Positions 1 through 5,637 of a stretch of DNA of 7,444 nucleotides are shown here, piece by piece. The notes beneath the pieces are model-generated. The model made no database searches, was not told where the DNA came from, and worked only from the letters and a program-made list of their open reading frames with translations. Position numbers and translations under genes: made by a program. Position 1 is the stretch's first letter. Each line of letters starts with the position of its first letter. The stretch comes from Deltaproteobacteria bacterium (GTDB taxonomy: Bacteria; Desulfobacterota; Desulfobacteria; Desulfobacterales; JAFDFH01), in assembly GCA_019309945.1 (NCBI GenBank), contig JAFDFH010000172.1:1-7444 (forward strand), given 5' to 3'.

Positions 1-2
1 AT

Positions 3-203
3 TTAGATGGAATTGAAAAAGGTGAATTGGATACACTTAAAAAAAGACATAGCAGAAAGCCAAAGAATGTTAAAAGCGCTGATAAAGTCTTTAGAAAACA
101 AACCCTTGAATCCTGGGACCCTCTTCTCCAACTAAATTGGAGAAGATCCTCATTTAAAAGTAATAACGGCGCGGGCAAATTGGCGCGTAAGGTCGAACGT
201 TGA
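3..203 (+). CDS. C-terminal part of an unidentified open frame running in from the left edge
   Basis: The frame is open from base 3 to a TGA at 201-203 and encodes about 66 residues. They are rich in Lys and Arg and end in KLARKVER. No ATG occurs in this frame. The only early alternative start, a TTG at 27, has a purine-rich stretch too close to serve as a normal ribosome site, so if real it starts outside the window. Its stop overlaps the TTG start of the next gene (TTGA), which would suit translational coupling. I do not recognise the protein. A strong hairpin (122-146) lies inside it, so the alternative is that this is non-coding leader DNA of the radical SAM gene. Confidence 0.3.
   Translation, partial: LDGIEKGELDTLKKRHSRKPKNVKSADKVFRKQTLESWDPLLQLNWRRSSFKSNNGAGKLARKVER
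122..146. other. Perfect 10-bp inverted repeat (hairpin) upstream of the radical SAM gene
   Basis: TCTTCTCCAA (122-131) and TTGGAGAAGA (137-146) are perfect complements around a 5-nt loop, CTAAA. No T-run follows directly, so it is not a canonical intrinsic terminator. It could be an operator, an attenuator-like leader structure or an mRNA-stabilising hairpin. Confidence 0.5.
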
Positions 204-1077
204 ATAGTTTCAGAAAAATAGCATTCGGATATTCAACCCAATGCAATATCAAATGCGGGCATTGTGTCGCCGCGGACGACGATCAAAAAAAAGCGAAAAT
301 GGATCTCGCCCGGGCCAGGGCGATTGTCTCTGAAATGGCCTCTGCCCATGTGAAGGGGATCAGCTTTACCGCCGGGGAACCGCTTCTGTTTTTAAACGAC
401 ATTGTCGAACTCCTGGAGGTGTGCAAAAAAAACGGGATCTATTCGCGGGTGGTCACCAACGGGTTTTGGGCCGAAACGCCCCGGTGCACAGACGATATCG
501 TTTCGGAGCTTAAGACGGCGGGTCTCGCGCAGCTCAGGATCAGCTACAGCCGCTGGCATCAAAAACATGTGGACCGTGAAAACATCGTTTCCGCTGCTCA
601 GAGCAGCAAAAAACTGGGGCTCGACTATTTCATTTCTTTTGTCACTGATTTTTCAAAACAGGATGCGCCCCATGAGCAGTATCATATTCCGGGCGTGCCC
701 GTGATTTCAACCGCCCCAAGGTGTTTACCGATTATACCGCCAACCGATGCGACATGAATCCCTATCTGTCCCCGCAACTCGACATATTCGCCTGCTGCGA
801 TGCAGGCGACCGGTTTGACCAAACAGGCTTTTTGTATCTCGGCAACCTAAACGACCATTCGGTCGAATCTTTGTTTCAAAAGTATGAAAGCAACCGTTTG
901 TACCATGCCGTCAAAACGGTGGGACTAACCCCCATGGCCTCTTCTCTGGGCATCCCCGCAAACGAGATCGTGACCTACAGAAAATGCGAGCTGTGTGAAA
1001 GGCTCTTCAATTCAAAGGCGAACCTGACCGGACTGCAACAATCGGCAGATTCAACCCCCTCCCCCTGGACCCGTTAG
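200..1077 (+). pseudogene. Radical SAM protein with C-terminal SPASM/twitch-like cysteines, frameshifted
   Basis: The first part (from TTG at 200, with AAGG 7 nt upstream and an in-frame stop at 188) carries the radical SAM cluster CX3CX2C (CNIKCGHC, Cys15, Cys19, Cys22). A GEP motif follows at residues 60-62 (ISFTAGEPL), then TNGFW and a YSRWHQKHV segment of the kind seen in peptide- and cofactor-modifying members. It reads sensibly to about residue 160 (base 680), then runs into unrelated residues and stops at 757. The frame one position back is open from 676 and continues the family: YSGRARDF, a Cys at 748, a CC pair in IFACCDAG, GNLN, and CELC near the end, the layout of an auxiliary Fe-S domain. 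The frame change corresponds to loss of 3n+1 bases (or a gain of 2) around 660-690. The combined product would be about 290 residues, so little is missing. The protein would use S-adenosylmethionine to make radicals; its substrate is unknown. A sequencing error would restore one intact gene. Confidence 0.8.
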
Positions 1078-1155
1078 AACCGGAAAAACAAACCCTCTTC
1101 CCTCTCGCGTTCTTAAACGGGCTGGTGGCAGCACAGCCAGAAACTTGTATATGGG

Positions 1156-1191
1156 CCTTTTTACTTAGCCATTAGCGTTACTTTTTACGAA
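1156..1191 (-). repeat. Left copy of an inverted repeat bounding the AlaX island
   Basis: CCTTTTTACTTAGCCAT (1156-1172) and ACTTTTTACGAA (1180-1191) are the exact reverse complements of 2511-2527 and 2482-2493. The spacer between the two blocks is 7 nt here and 17 nt at the other end. No target duplication is visible outside either end. Confidence 0.75.
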
Positions 1192-1219
1192 TTCATCAAA
1201 TTTGATACTGTATGAAAAG

Positions 1220-1359
1220 CTAATTAGTGCCCATCCAGAAACGTTCTTTTTGCCCGATCTCTGCGTTATGCTCAAAATTTTATCCTCGGAATATCAACTA
1301 TATGCCTGTGGTAAAATTTTTCGCAGGCCTTGATCTCGAACAAAAATCCTCGTTTCTGG
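1220..1359 (+). repeat. Palindromic dispersed repeat, copy 1 (complete)
   Basis: Bases 1220-1339 match 6957-7076 without gaps and with four mismatches by my count (1225, 1232, 1244, 1309). The element is itself an imperfect palindrome: CCAGAAACG (1235-1243) pairs with CGTTTCTGG (1351-1359), AAAATTTTA occurs in both arms, and the centre is CTCGGAATAT-caact-ATATGCCTG (1285-1308). It would fold into a hairpin of about 125 nt. It encodes nothing convincing, so it resembles a MITE- or REP-like non-autonomous element. This copy keeps both ends; the copy at 6957 has lost the right end. Confidence 0.8.
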
Positions 1360-1480
1360 GGGCGAATATGGGGGGTTGACAAATTGTACATAAGCTGATG
1401 CAGGTGAGGTTACAAAGAACTCATACGGAAAAGAAAACCTTATGCGTTAAGGGGATAGAAACTGTAAACAATAATCGACA

Positions 1481-1509
1481 TTGGCTTTGGAGCATGTGAA
1501 AAGTATCTA
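1481..1509 (+). promoter_or_regulatory. Weak sigma70-like promoter candidate for the small ORF and AlaX
   Basis: TTGGCT (1481-1486) and TATCTA (1504-1509) are separated by 17 nt. A transcript from here would begin only a few bases before the ATG at 1521, giving a very short leader, so this is tentative. Confidence 0.22.
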
Positions 1510-1520
1510 TCAACGAGTTC

Positions 1521-1679
1521 ATGTTTATTGAAGCATTTCAGCGTGATGAGGATTTTGAGGAATATGACCAACACACCCACCTGGATCTTGAAACGGAGGA
1601 TCACGATACTGAGATGTGGGCAGGGATTTATCCGGAAGAGAATGCTAATAACACATTCATACCGGAAGTGACATTATAA
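1521..1679 (+). CDS. Small acidic protein (52 aa) overlapping the AlaX-like gene
   Basis: The ATG at 1521 opens a 52-codon frame ending in TAA at 1677-1679. That stop shares one base with the ATG of the AlaX-like gene (TAATG), an arrangement typical of translationally coupled genes. The product is strongly acidic, with Asp and Glu clustered in RDEDFEEYD and LETEDHDTEMW, and ends in NTFIPEVTL. It has no signal peptide, membrane segment or cysteine. A stop at 1497 in the same frame limits any upstream extension. The ribosome site is weak (ACGAG just before the ATG). I do not recognise the family. It could be a true small partner of AlaX or the surviving C-terminal end of a larger gene cut by the repeat to its left. 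Confidence 0.5.
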   Translation: MFIEAFQRDEDFEEYDQHTHLDLETEDHDTEMWAGIYPEENANNTFIPEVTL

Positions 1680-2149
1680 TGAAAAAAGAGTTTGACCCGG
1701 AAATGCACTCCGCCGAGCATATTCTTAACCAAACAATGAATAGAATGTTTGATTGTGGACGTTGTTTCGCCGCACATATTGAGAAGAAAAAATCAAAGTG
1801 TGACTATCATTATCACAGAGACCTAAGTGATGATGAAATCAAAGAAATTGAAAAACGCGTCAATGATACTATCGATGCTGATTTGGCGGTTACTGAAGAG
1901 TACATCAGGATGGAGGAAGCTAAATGTTACTATAATGTTGAACGTCTTCCATCCGATGCAGGTGGTAAAATCAGAATCGTTAAAATCGGAGATTATGACG
2001 CCTGCCCCTGCATAGGCCCTCATGTCAGTTCAACAAAAAAGATTGGAGGTTTTAGGATAACTTCAACTAGTTTTGAAAAAGGGACGTTAAGGATAAGGTT
2101 TAAACTTTCAAAACCAGAGAACAAAGGAAAATCACGGGGACGGTCATGA
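1679..2149 (+). CDS. AlaX-like trans-editing protein (threonyl/alanyl-tRNA synthetase SAD domain)
   Basis: This 156-residue protein has the metal-binding signature of the AlaRS/ThrRS second additional domain: HSAEH (His10, His14; HxxxH) near the N-terminus and CIGPH (Cys111, His115; CxxxH) near the C-terminus, followed by SSTKKIGGFRI as in the editing domain. In known members these four residues bind zinc and the domain hydrolyses Ser- or Gly-tRNA(Ala) made in error by alanyl-tRNA synthetase. The length fits the short AlaX class, which lacks the AlaRS-like N-terminal extension. Basic runs (IEKKKSK and the KGKSRGR tail) could contact tRNA. The start at 1679 overlaps the preceding small ORF by 1 nt and has GGAAG 10 nt upstream; Met9 is a less likely start. 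The gene looks richer in A+T than the kinase operon and sits among repeats, suggesting acquisition. Confidence is high for the fold and moderate for the exact tRNA substrate. Confidence 0.85.
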   Translation: MKKEFDPEMHSAEHILNQTMNRMFDCGRCFAAHIEKKKSKCDYHYHRDLSDDEIKEIEKRVNDTIDADLAVTEEYIRMEEAKCYYNVERLPSDAGGKIRIVKIGDYDACPCIGPHVSSTKKIGGFRITSTSFEKGTLRIRFKLSKPENKGKSRGRS

Positions 2150-2196
2150 AAATATGCGTTTCTAGGAGGAAATATGTGACGTACGTCAGATTATAA
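2146..2196 (+). CDS. 16-codon ORF coupled to the AlaX stop; probable gene remnant
   Basis: ATGA at 2146-2149 joins the AlaX stop to a new ATG that encodes MKICVSRRKYVTYVRL and then TAA. GGGGACGG lies just upstream of the ATG. Overlap of this type usually marks a real next gene in an operon, and MKICV is a plausible N-terminus, so the likely explanation is a downstream gene truncated soon after its start. An in-frame GTG at 2176 lies behind a perfect AGGAGG. It may also be chance or a tiny leader peptide. Confidence 0.3.
   Translation: MKICVSRRKYVTYVRL
2164..2188 (+). promoter_or_regulatory. Perfect Shine-Dalgarno followed by ATG-TGA and a 12-bp palindrome
   Basis: AGGAGG (2164-2169) is followed by ATG at 2174 and at once by TGA (2177-2179), a start-stop pair. 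The GTG at 2176 is an alternative start. TGACGTACGTCA (2177-2188) is a perfect 12-bp palindrome that could be an operator for a dimeric regulator. Confidence 0.4.
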
Positions 2197-2481
2197 GTTG
2201 ATATATGTATTATTTGATATTAATCTGTTATGCAACGCAAAGCCCGCATCGAAGCGCCGTGGTAATCAGCGTTGGGGAAAGATTGATCTATTGGAAAGCT
2301 TATCGATTTCATCATTTCTTAGAATGCATGGACCAGGTGCGTCAATTTAATCGACTCCAACCGGAAACGACATTTCACTCGATCCTCAATAGATAAAAAT
2401 CAGGTAACTGCAAGTGGGCTCAGTCTTAGATTCAGGACTTTTAACGGAGTGATTTTTGATTTTGAATTCAAGGTTCACGGT

Positions 2482-2527
2482 TTCGTAAAAAGTCTTTGAA
2501 TAAGCGCCGGATGGCTAAGTAAAAAGG
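2482..2527 (+). repeat. Right copy of the inverted repeat bounding the AlaX island
   Basis: TTCGTAAAAAGT (2482-2493) and ATGGCTAAGTAAAAAGG (2511-2527) are exact inverted copies of the blocks at 1180-1191 and 1156-1172. The 17-bp block forms the outer edge at each end. The intervening 17 nt here are longer than the 7 nt on the left. Confidence 0.75.
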
Positions 2528-2534
2528 TTAATTC

Positions 2535-2554
2535 GTCAGATACCTATACCTGAC
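2535..2554. other. Imperfect 20-bp palindrome
   Basis: GTCAG at 2535-2539 mirrors CTGAC at 2550-2554, with TA and AT positions also symmetric inside. It lies 8 bp beyond the right inverted repeat. It might be an operator or part of the repeat's edge; no gene follows closely. Confidence 0.3.
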
Positions 2555-2676
2555 AGGGTCATTTAATATCCCTTCTTCACATGTTCGTAAACGATGCTTG
2601 ATTGCCTTAAGGCGGGGTGCTATATCGCTCAGGCGAGGGCTGTTGGGTCTAAAAATGGGCGCCTCTCGGCGTATCC

Positions 2677-2814
2677 ATGGCCATTACCGCAGGCTTTTAT
2701 CTTGCAGTCTGGACCCTAAGGTTGCATAAAAAATATGCCAAAGGGGTTATAAAAGCAATAAAAGCAATAATCTTGATGAAATTGGGGCCTATTAATGGAA
2801 ACAACAAAAGGTGA
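2677..2814 (+). CDS. Possible 45-aa remnant with a membrane-like N-terminus
   Basis: The ATG at 2677 opens 45 codons beginning MAITAGFYLAVWTLRLHKK, a short hydrophobic segment followed by a Lys-rich stretch (KKYAKGVIKAIKA), ending at TGA 2812-2814. An in-frame stop lies shortly upstream and there is no good ribosome site. No family is recognised. It may be a decayed fragment of a membrane protein or chance. Confidence 0.18.
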   Translation: MAITAGFYLAVWTLRLHKKYAKGVIKAIKAIILMKLGPINGNNKR

Positions 2815-3006
2815 ATTCCAATGTCACAGGATAATATTGTCATGTTTTTTACCCTACGGGAAAGCCGATAATACCGCATCTCCAGCGTTGTCAAAAGTTC
2901 GCGGTAAATGACTACAGCTTCACAATTGACGCCTTGGATCTGCAGCATCCTCGACTTTTGCAACGTTAGGGTGGATTGTGCCAAAACATTAGAAAAGGAC
3001 GGTCGT

Positions 3007-3891
3007 ATGAAAGTTGCCTTAATCGCCAAGCCGATGCGAGGCAAAAACGTTGAAAGCCCTATAGATCAGGCCGTCCGCCAATTAAAGGCTCACAATATTC
3101 ACTGTGACCTGTTCGTAACCGAATATCACGGGCACGCTTTAAAAATCGTCCAGGAGCTGTCCATCCAGGAATACGACGCGTTAATCTCCATGGGGGGAGA
3201 CGGTACCAACTATTACGTGCTTAACGGAATACTAAAATTTCATGGTAACCGGCCCATTCCACCCCTCGGGCTTATCCCGGTCGGCCGGGGCAATTCTTTT
3301 GCCAAAGATCTAGAAATTTACTCTATTGAAGATGGAATTGCAGCCATCACCCGGCAGCGCACCGTCCCGGTTGACGTTTGTAGTTACACGCAGGCAGACG
3401 ATATTTTTTACTTTGTTAATTTGATGGGATTCGGGTTTGTTACTGACGCGGCCCGAACCGCCGCTCGTTTCAGCTGGTCCGCCGATTTGAGTTATGTGAT
3501 CGGTGTGCTTCATCGCACGATCGGATTGCAATTTCATCGGATGGAATTGGAAATCGACGGAACGGTTTTTAGCGGCCGCAACTGCTTTGTGGAATTTTGC
3601 AATTCCCGTTACACCGGCGGCGACATGCTCATGGCGCCCGAAGCGCAAATCAACGATGGCTACTTTGACGCCGTTATTCTTTCACCGCTCAGCCGGTTGA
3701 GTCTGCTGGCCACGTTTCCCAAAATTTTCAAAGGCACCCACGTCGACCACCCGGCGATTCGCGTTGTAAGGGGTAAGTGCGCCGTCGTCCGCACAGCACC
3801 GCCTAAAGTGCTGCTGCCCGACGGCGAAATTCACGGCACCACTCCCACCACAATCAATGTGTTGCCTCGGCTGGTGAGGTATTTCGCGTGA
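3007..3891 (+). CDS. Diacylglycerol/sphingosine-kinase-like lipid kinase (DAGK catalytic domain)
   Basis: A 294-residue protein of the DAGK/YegS/DgkB superfamily, which phosphorylates a lipid hydroxyl with ATP at the inner face of the membrane. Visible motifs: KVALIAKP at the N-terminus, the nucleotide-binding GGDGT loop (residues 63-67), LIPVGRGNSFAKDL (89-102, matching the family's PxGTGN segment but with Arg for Thr), PEAQINDGYFDAVIL (211-225), and PDGE (271-274) near the end. No transmembrane segment is apparent. I chose the ATG at 3007, not an in-frame ATG at 2908, because GGACGG lies 4 nt before it and family homology begins there; the 33 extra residues look non-coding. The final TGA overlaps the GTG of the acyltransferase gene (GTGA), so the two are cotranscribed and probably coupled. 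The exact lipid (diacylglycerol, monoacylglycerol or a long-chain base) cannot be read from the sequence. Confidence 0.85.
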   Translation: MKVALIAKPMRGKNVESPIDQAVRQLKAHNIHCDLFVTEYHGHALKIVQELSIQEYDALISMGGDGTNYYVLNGILKFHGNRPIPPLGLIPVGRGNSFAKDLEIYSIEDGIAAITRQRTVPVDVCSYTQADDIFYFVNLMGFGFVTDAARTAARFSWSADLSYVIGVLHRTIGLQFHRMELEIDGTVFSGRNCFVEFCNSRYTGGDMLMAPEAQINDGYFDAVILSPLSRLSLLATFPKIFKGTHVDHPAIRVVRGKCAVVRTAPPKVLLPDGEIHGTTPTTINVLPRLVRYFA

Positions 3892-4604
3892 AATCCATAC
3901 GCTCGGCCTTTCTTTGGTCCCTGGGAGGTATCTATTTTTTCGGCTTATTCTTTATTGTTGCTTCGGCGCTACTTTTTTTTAGCCCCCGGACGATTTATCC
4001 GGCCGTTCGCATCCTGACGCGGCTCCAACTCTTAGTAATGGGATTGCGCTTAAAAATCCGCGGGTATCAAAATTTTGATCCCCGCCGTTCCTATCTCATC
4101 ATGGGCAACCACGAGAGCCTTTTCGATCTGTTTGCCATACCGGCCGCCATCCCCATGCACATCGTGGCAATCGAAGCCGCCTATCATTTTTCCCTGCCGC
4201 TGTGGGGTTACCTGATTAAAAAGTGGGGCGTTATCCCCATCCATCGACGCGATCTCTCAAAGGCGATCGCAAGTCTGGACCAGGCTGCCTCCGTCCTGCA
4301 ATCCGGCATTTCCATTGTTGTCCTGCCGGAAGGCCACCGTACCCTGACCGGAAAAATCGGAGAATTCAAAAAGGGTCCTTTTCATCTGGCCTTGGCAGCC
4401 CGGGCGGACATTCTCCCATTTGCTTTGAGCGGCTTTTTCGAATATTGTAGCAAACAAGGCTGGCATCTCATACCCCAAACGGCCCGGGTGATATTCGGAG
4501 AGCCGATTCCCTACGATACGTTTAAAGACGATCCGGTCGAAGAGCTTCAACGCAAGGTACGCGAGAGGATTATCAGCCTAAAGCAGACGGCAGACCGTCT
4601 ATGA
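3888..4604 (+). CDS. PlsC-type 1-acyl-glycerol-3-phosphate acyltransferase family protein
   Basis: A 238-residue membrane-associated acyltransferase. Residues about 8-31 form one hydrophobic anchor (SLGGIYFFGLFFIVASALLF). The catalytic HX4D motif is NHESLFD (His75, Asp80). The next blocks are GVIPIHRRD (114-122), LPEGHRT (146-152, the family's EGTRS site for the phosphate, with His-Arg for Thr-Arg), KKGPFHLA (161-168) and VIFGEPIPY. This is the full LPLAT/AGPAT layout at normal length. Family members move an acyl chain to lysophosphatidic acid or a related acceptor to make phosphatidate. The start is GTG at 3888, overlapping the kinase stop, with GAGG about 8 nt upstream. A kinase that makes a phosphorylated glycerolipid followed by an enzyme that acylates one suggests consecutive steps, which is an inference. 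A short inverted repeat (AGACGG/CCGTCT, 4585-4600) straddles its last codons. Confidence 0.88.
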   Translation: MKSIRSAFLWSLGGIYFFGLFFIVASALLFFSPRTIYPAVRILTRLQLLVMGLRLKIRGYQNFDPRRSYLIMGNHESLFDLFAIPAAIPMHIVAIEAAYHFSLPLWGYLIKKWGVIPIHRRDLSKAIASLDQAASVLQSGISIVVLPEGHRTLTGKIGEFKKGPFHLALAARADILPFALSGFFEYCSKQGWHLIPQTARVIFGEPIPYDTFKDDPVEELQRKVRERIISLKQTADRL

Positions 4605-4847
4605 AGCACTTTTTGGTGCCCGGCCCAGGTTCGCCTTGTGGCATCATCCGTGAGTCTCATCACTGTGAGAATGGTGTCAAAGCTTGAATTGTGAGTTATA
4701 GCTTGCAAATCAAGCCGGTAGCATTTGGCAAAATTAGTATGGGCAGAGCATGGCGAATTGAATCCACAGATTTTGCAGATTACACAGATTTGGATCTCAG
4801 TAAATTTGAAATAGTTACATAAAGAAGATCTTTTTTCAGGGGAATCA
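4605..4847. other. Intergenic region with short hairpins and a tandem 9-mer
   Basis: Small inverted repeats occur at 4606-4619, 4655-4670 and 4701-4715. None has the stem length and T-run of a clear terminator. The tandem repeat at 4765-4791 is the only ordered sequence. No ORF of note. Confidence 0.5.
4765..4791 (+). repeat. Three tandem 9-mers of the CACAGATTT type
   Basis: CACAGATTT, TGCAGATTA and CACAGATTT follow one another exactly in 9-base steps (4765-4773, 4774-4782, 4783-4791), preceded by GAATC. Similar 'ccacagatt-acacagatt' strings are known to me as dispersed intergenic repeats in several bacterial groups; no function is established. It lies 56 bp before the Mut7-C gene. Confidence 0.6.
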
Positions 4848-5609
4848 ATGCCAAAAGCAATCTTCCGATTTTATGAAGAATTAAACGACTTCTTGCCAGA
4901 GCACCGGCAAAAGATCGATTTTAAAGCTGATTTCACCGACAAAAGATCAATAAAAGACATGATCGAAGCTCTCGGAGTGCCCCATACCGAAATTGACCTT
5001 ATTTTGGCGAATGGAAAGTCTGTAGATTTCACTTACATCCTCCAAGATGAAGACCGGGTAAGTGTATATCCTGTTTTCGAATCCCTTAATATTGAAAATG
5101 TTACCCGCCTTAGAAAAATCCCTCTTCGCAGAACTAAATTCATAGCTGATATTAATCTGGGGGACATAGTGAAATTTATGAGGGTATTGGGGTTTGACGT
5201 TTATTTCGATCCAACTGTCTCCATCCAGAAAATAATTGAGATATCCCAAAAAGAGAGCAGGATAATACTAACAAAAAGCAAAAAGCTCCTCAAATTTAAA
5301 AAAGTAACCCACGGAATCTTTATACGCCCGGGAACAACCGAAAAGCAGATAAAGCGAATCTTAGATTATTTGGATATCACAGATCGGATAAGGCCTTTTT
5401 CAAGATGTCTGCTCTGCAACAACCTGTTAGAAAGCGTCCCAAAAGAAAAAATTATAGACAGAATCCCGCCAAAAACGAGACATTTTTGTGATGAATACAC
5501 TCACTGTAAATTCTGTGGCAAAATATTTTGGAAAGGGGCTCATTTTATTCGAATGAAGAAAGTGATTGAACAGATATTGAATCAACCAGAATTTTATCAA
5601 GCCGTTTAG
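4848..5609 (+). CDS. Mut7-C RNase-fold protein with N-terminal ubiquitin/ThiS-like domain
   Basis: A 253-residue two-domain protein. Residues 1 to about 82 form a ubiquitin/ThiS-like beta-grasp (the Ub-Mut7C type), with the usual LxxANGxxVxFxYxLxDxDRVSVYP segment. From about residue 95 comes the Mut7-C domain, a PIN-like nuclease fold named after the C-terminal part of nematode Mut-7: FIADINLGDIVKFMRVLGFD holds the first acidic residue (Asp101), Glu136 precedes the next strand, then LTKSKKLLKFKKVTHG. A zinc ribbon closes it, with CLLC (187-190) and CKFC (220-223). In relatives the LTxSxxLL segment is normally LTRDRxLL; here the expected acidic residue is Ser144, so nuclease activity may be weakened or lost. 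The start at 4848 has AGGGGA 4 nt upstream. It lies 117 bp before dinB in the same direction; cotranscription is possible but a palindrome lies between. The biological role of bacterial Mut7-C proteins is poorly defined; RNA cleavage is inferred from the fold. Confidence 0.85.
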   Translation: MPKAIFRFYEELNDFLPEHRQKIDFKADFTDKRSIKDMIEALGVPHTEIDLILANGKSVDFTYILQDEDRVSVYPVFESLNIENVTRLRKIPLRRTKFIADINLGDIVKFMRVLGFDVYFDPTVSIQKIIEISQKESRIILTKSKKLLKFKKVTHGIFIRPGTTEKQIKRILDYLDITDRIRPFSRCLLCNNLLESVPKEKIIDRIPPKTRHFCDEYTHCKFCGKIFWKGAHFIRMKKVIEQILNQPEFYQAV

Positions 5610-5637
5610 GATCGATATTTTTATTCCCTGAAAAAAA

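Larger units (their letters stand above)
1078..1520. other. Intergenic region filled with repeats; no convincing gene
   Basis: After the radical SAM stop this 440-bp stretch holds one copy of an inverted repeat (1156-1191), a 12-bp palindrome ATCAAATTTGAT (1195-1206), a long palindromic element (1220-1359) and a weak promoter-like pair (1481-1509). A 33-codon frame (1398-1499) exists but has no family signal and ends before the next ORF. Confidence 0.6.
2197..3006. other. Gene-poor stretch between the AlaX region and the lipid kinase
   Basis: About 800 bp with only short open frames. One at 2205-2396 (63 codons) and others in the alternative frames give no recognisable motif. The stretch contains the right inverted repeat (2482-2527), a 10-bp palindrome TTGAATTCAA (2462-2471), an imperfect 20-bp palindrome (2535-2554), a possible remnant (2677-2814) and a doubled AAAAGCAAT at about 2754-2771. 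It looks like eroded DNA. Confidence 0.55.

Noticed and set aside
1376..1381. Perfect TTGACA as a promoter -35 box
   Set aside because: No acceptable -10 hexamer lies 16-18 nt downstream.
1398..1499. 33-codon open frame upstream of the small acidic ORF
   Set aside because: It is in the same frame but ends in TGA before the acidic ORF, has no family signal, and could be chance.
2205..2396. 63-codon open frame after the AlaX region
   Set aside because: No ribosome site, no motif, and the other frames are equally open over part of it; treated as non-coding debris.
1156..2527. Interpretation of the inverted-repeat block as a classical insertion sequence
   Set aside because: No transposase is encoded between the repeats and no target-site duplication is seen at the outer ends.
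2908..3006. In-frame upstream ATG extending the lipid kinase by 33 residues
   Set aside because: No ribosome site precedes it, the added residues do not resemble the family, and the ATG at 3007 has a good site directly upstream.
2697..3044. Antisense 115-codon open frame with a hydrophobic tail
   Set aside because: It overlaps the start of the lipid kinase on the other strand, has no recognisable motif, and its hydrophobic part comes from an A+T-rich stretch.
4585..4619. Terminator after the acyltransferase gene
   Set aside because: The 6-bp stem AGACGG/CCGTCT is inside the coding end and the T-run comes nine bases later, so it does not have intrinsic terminator geometry.
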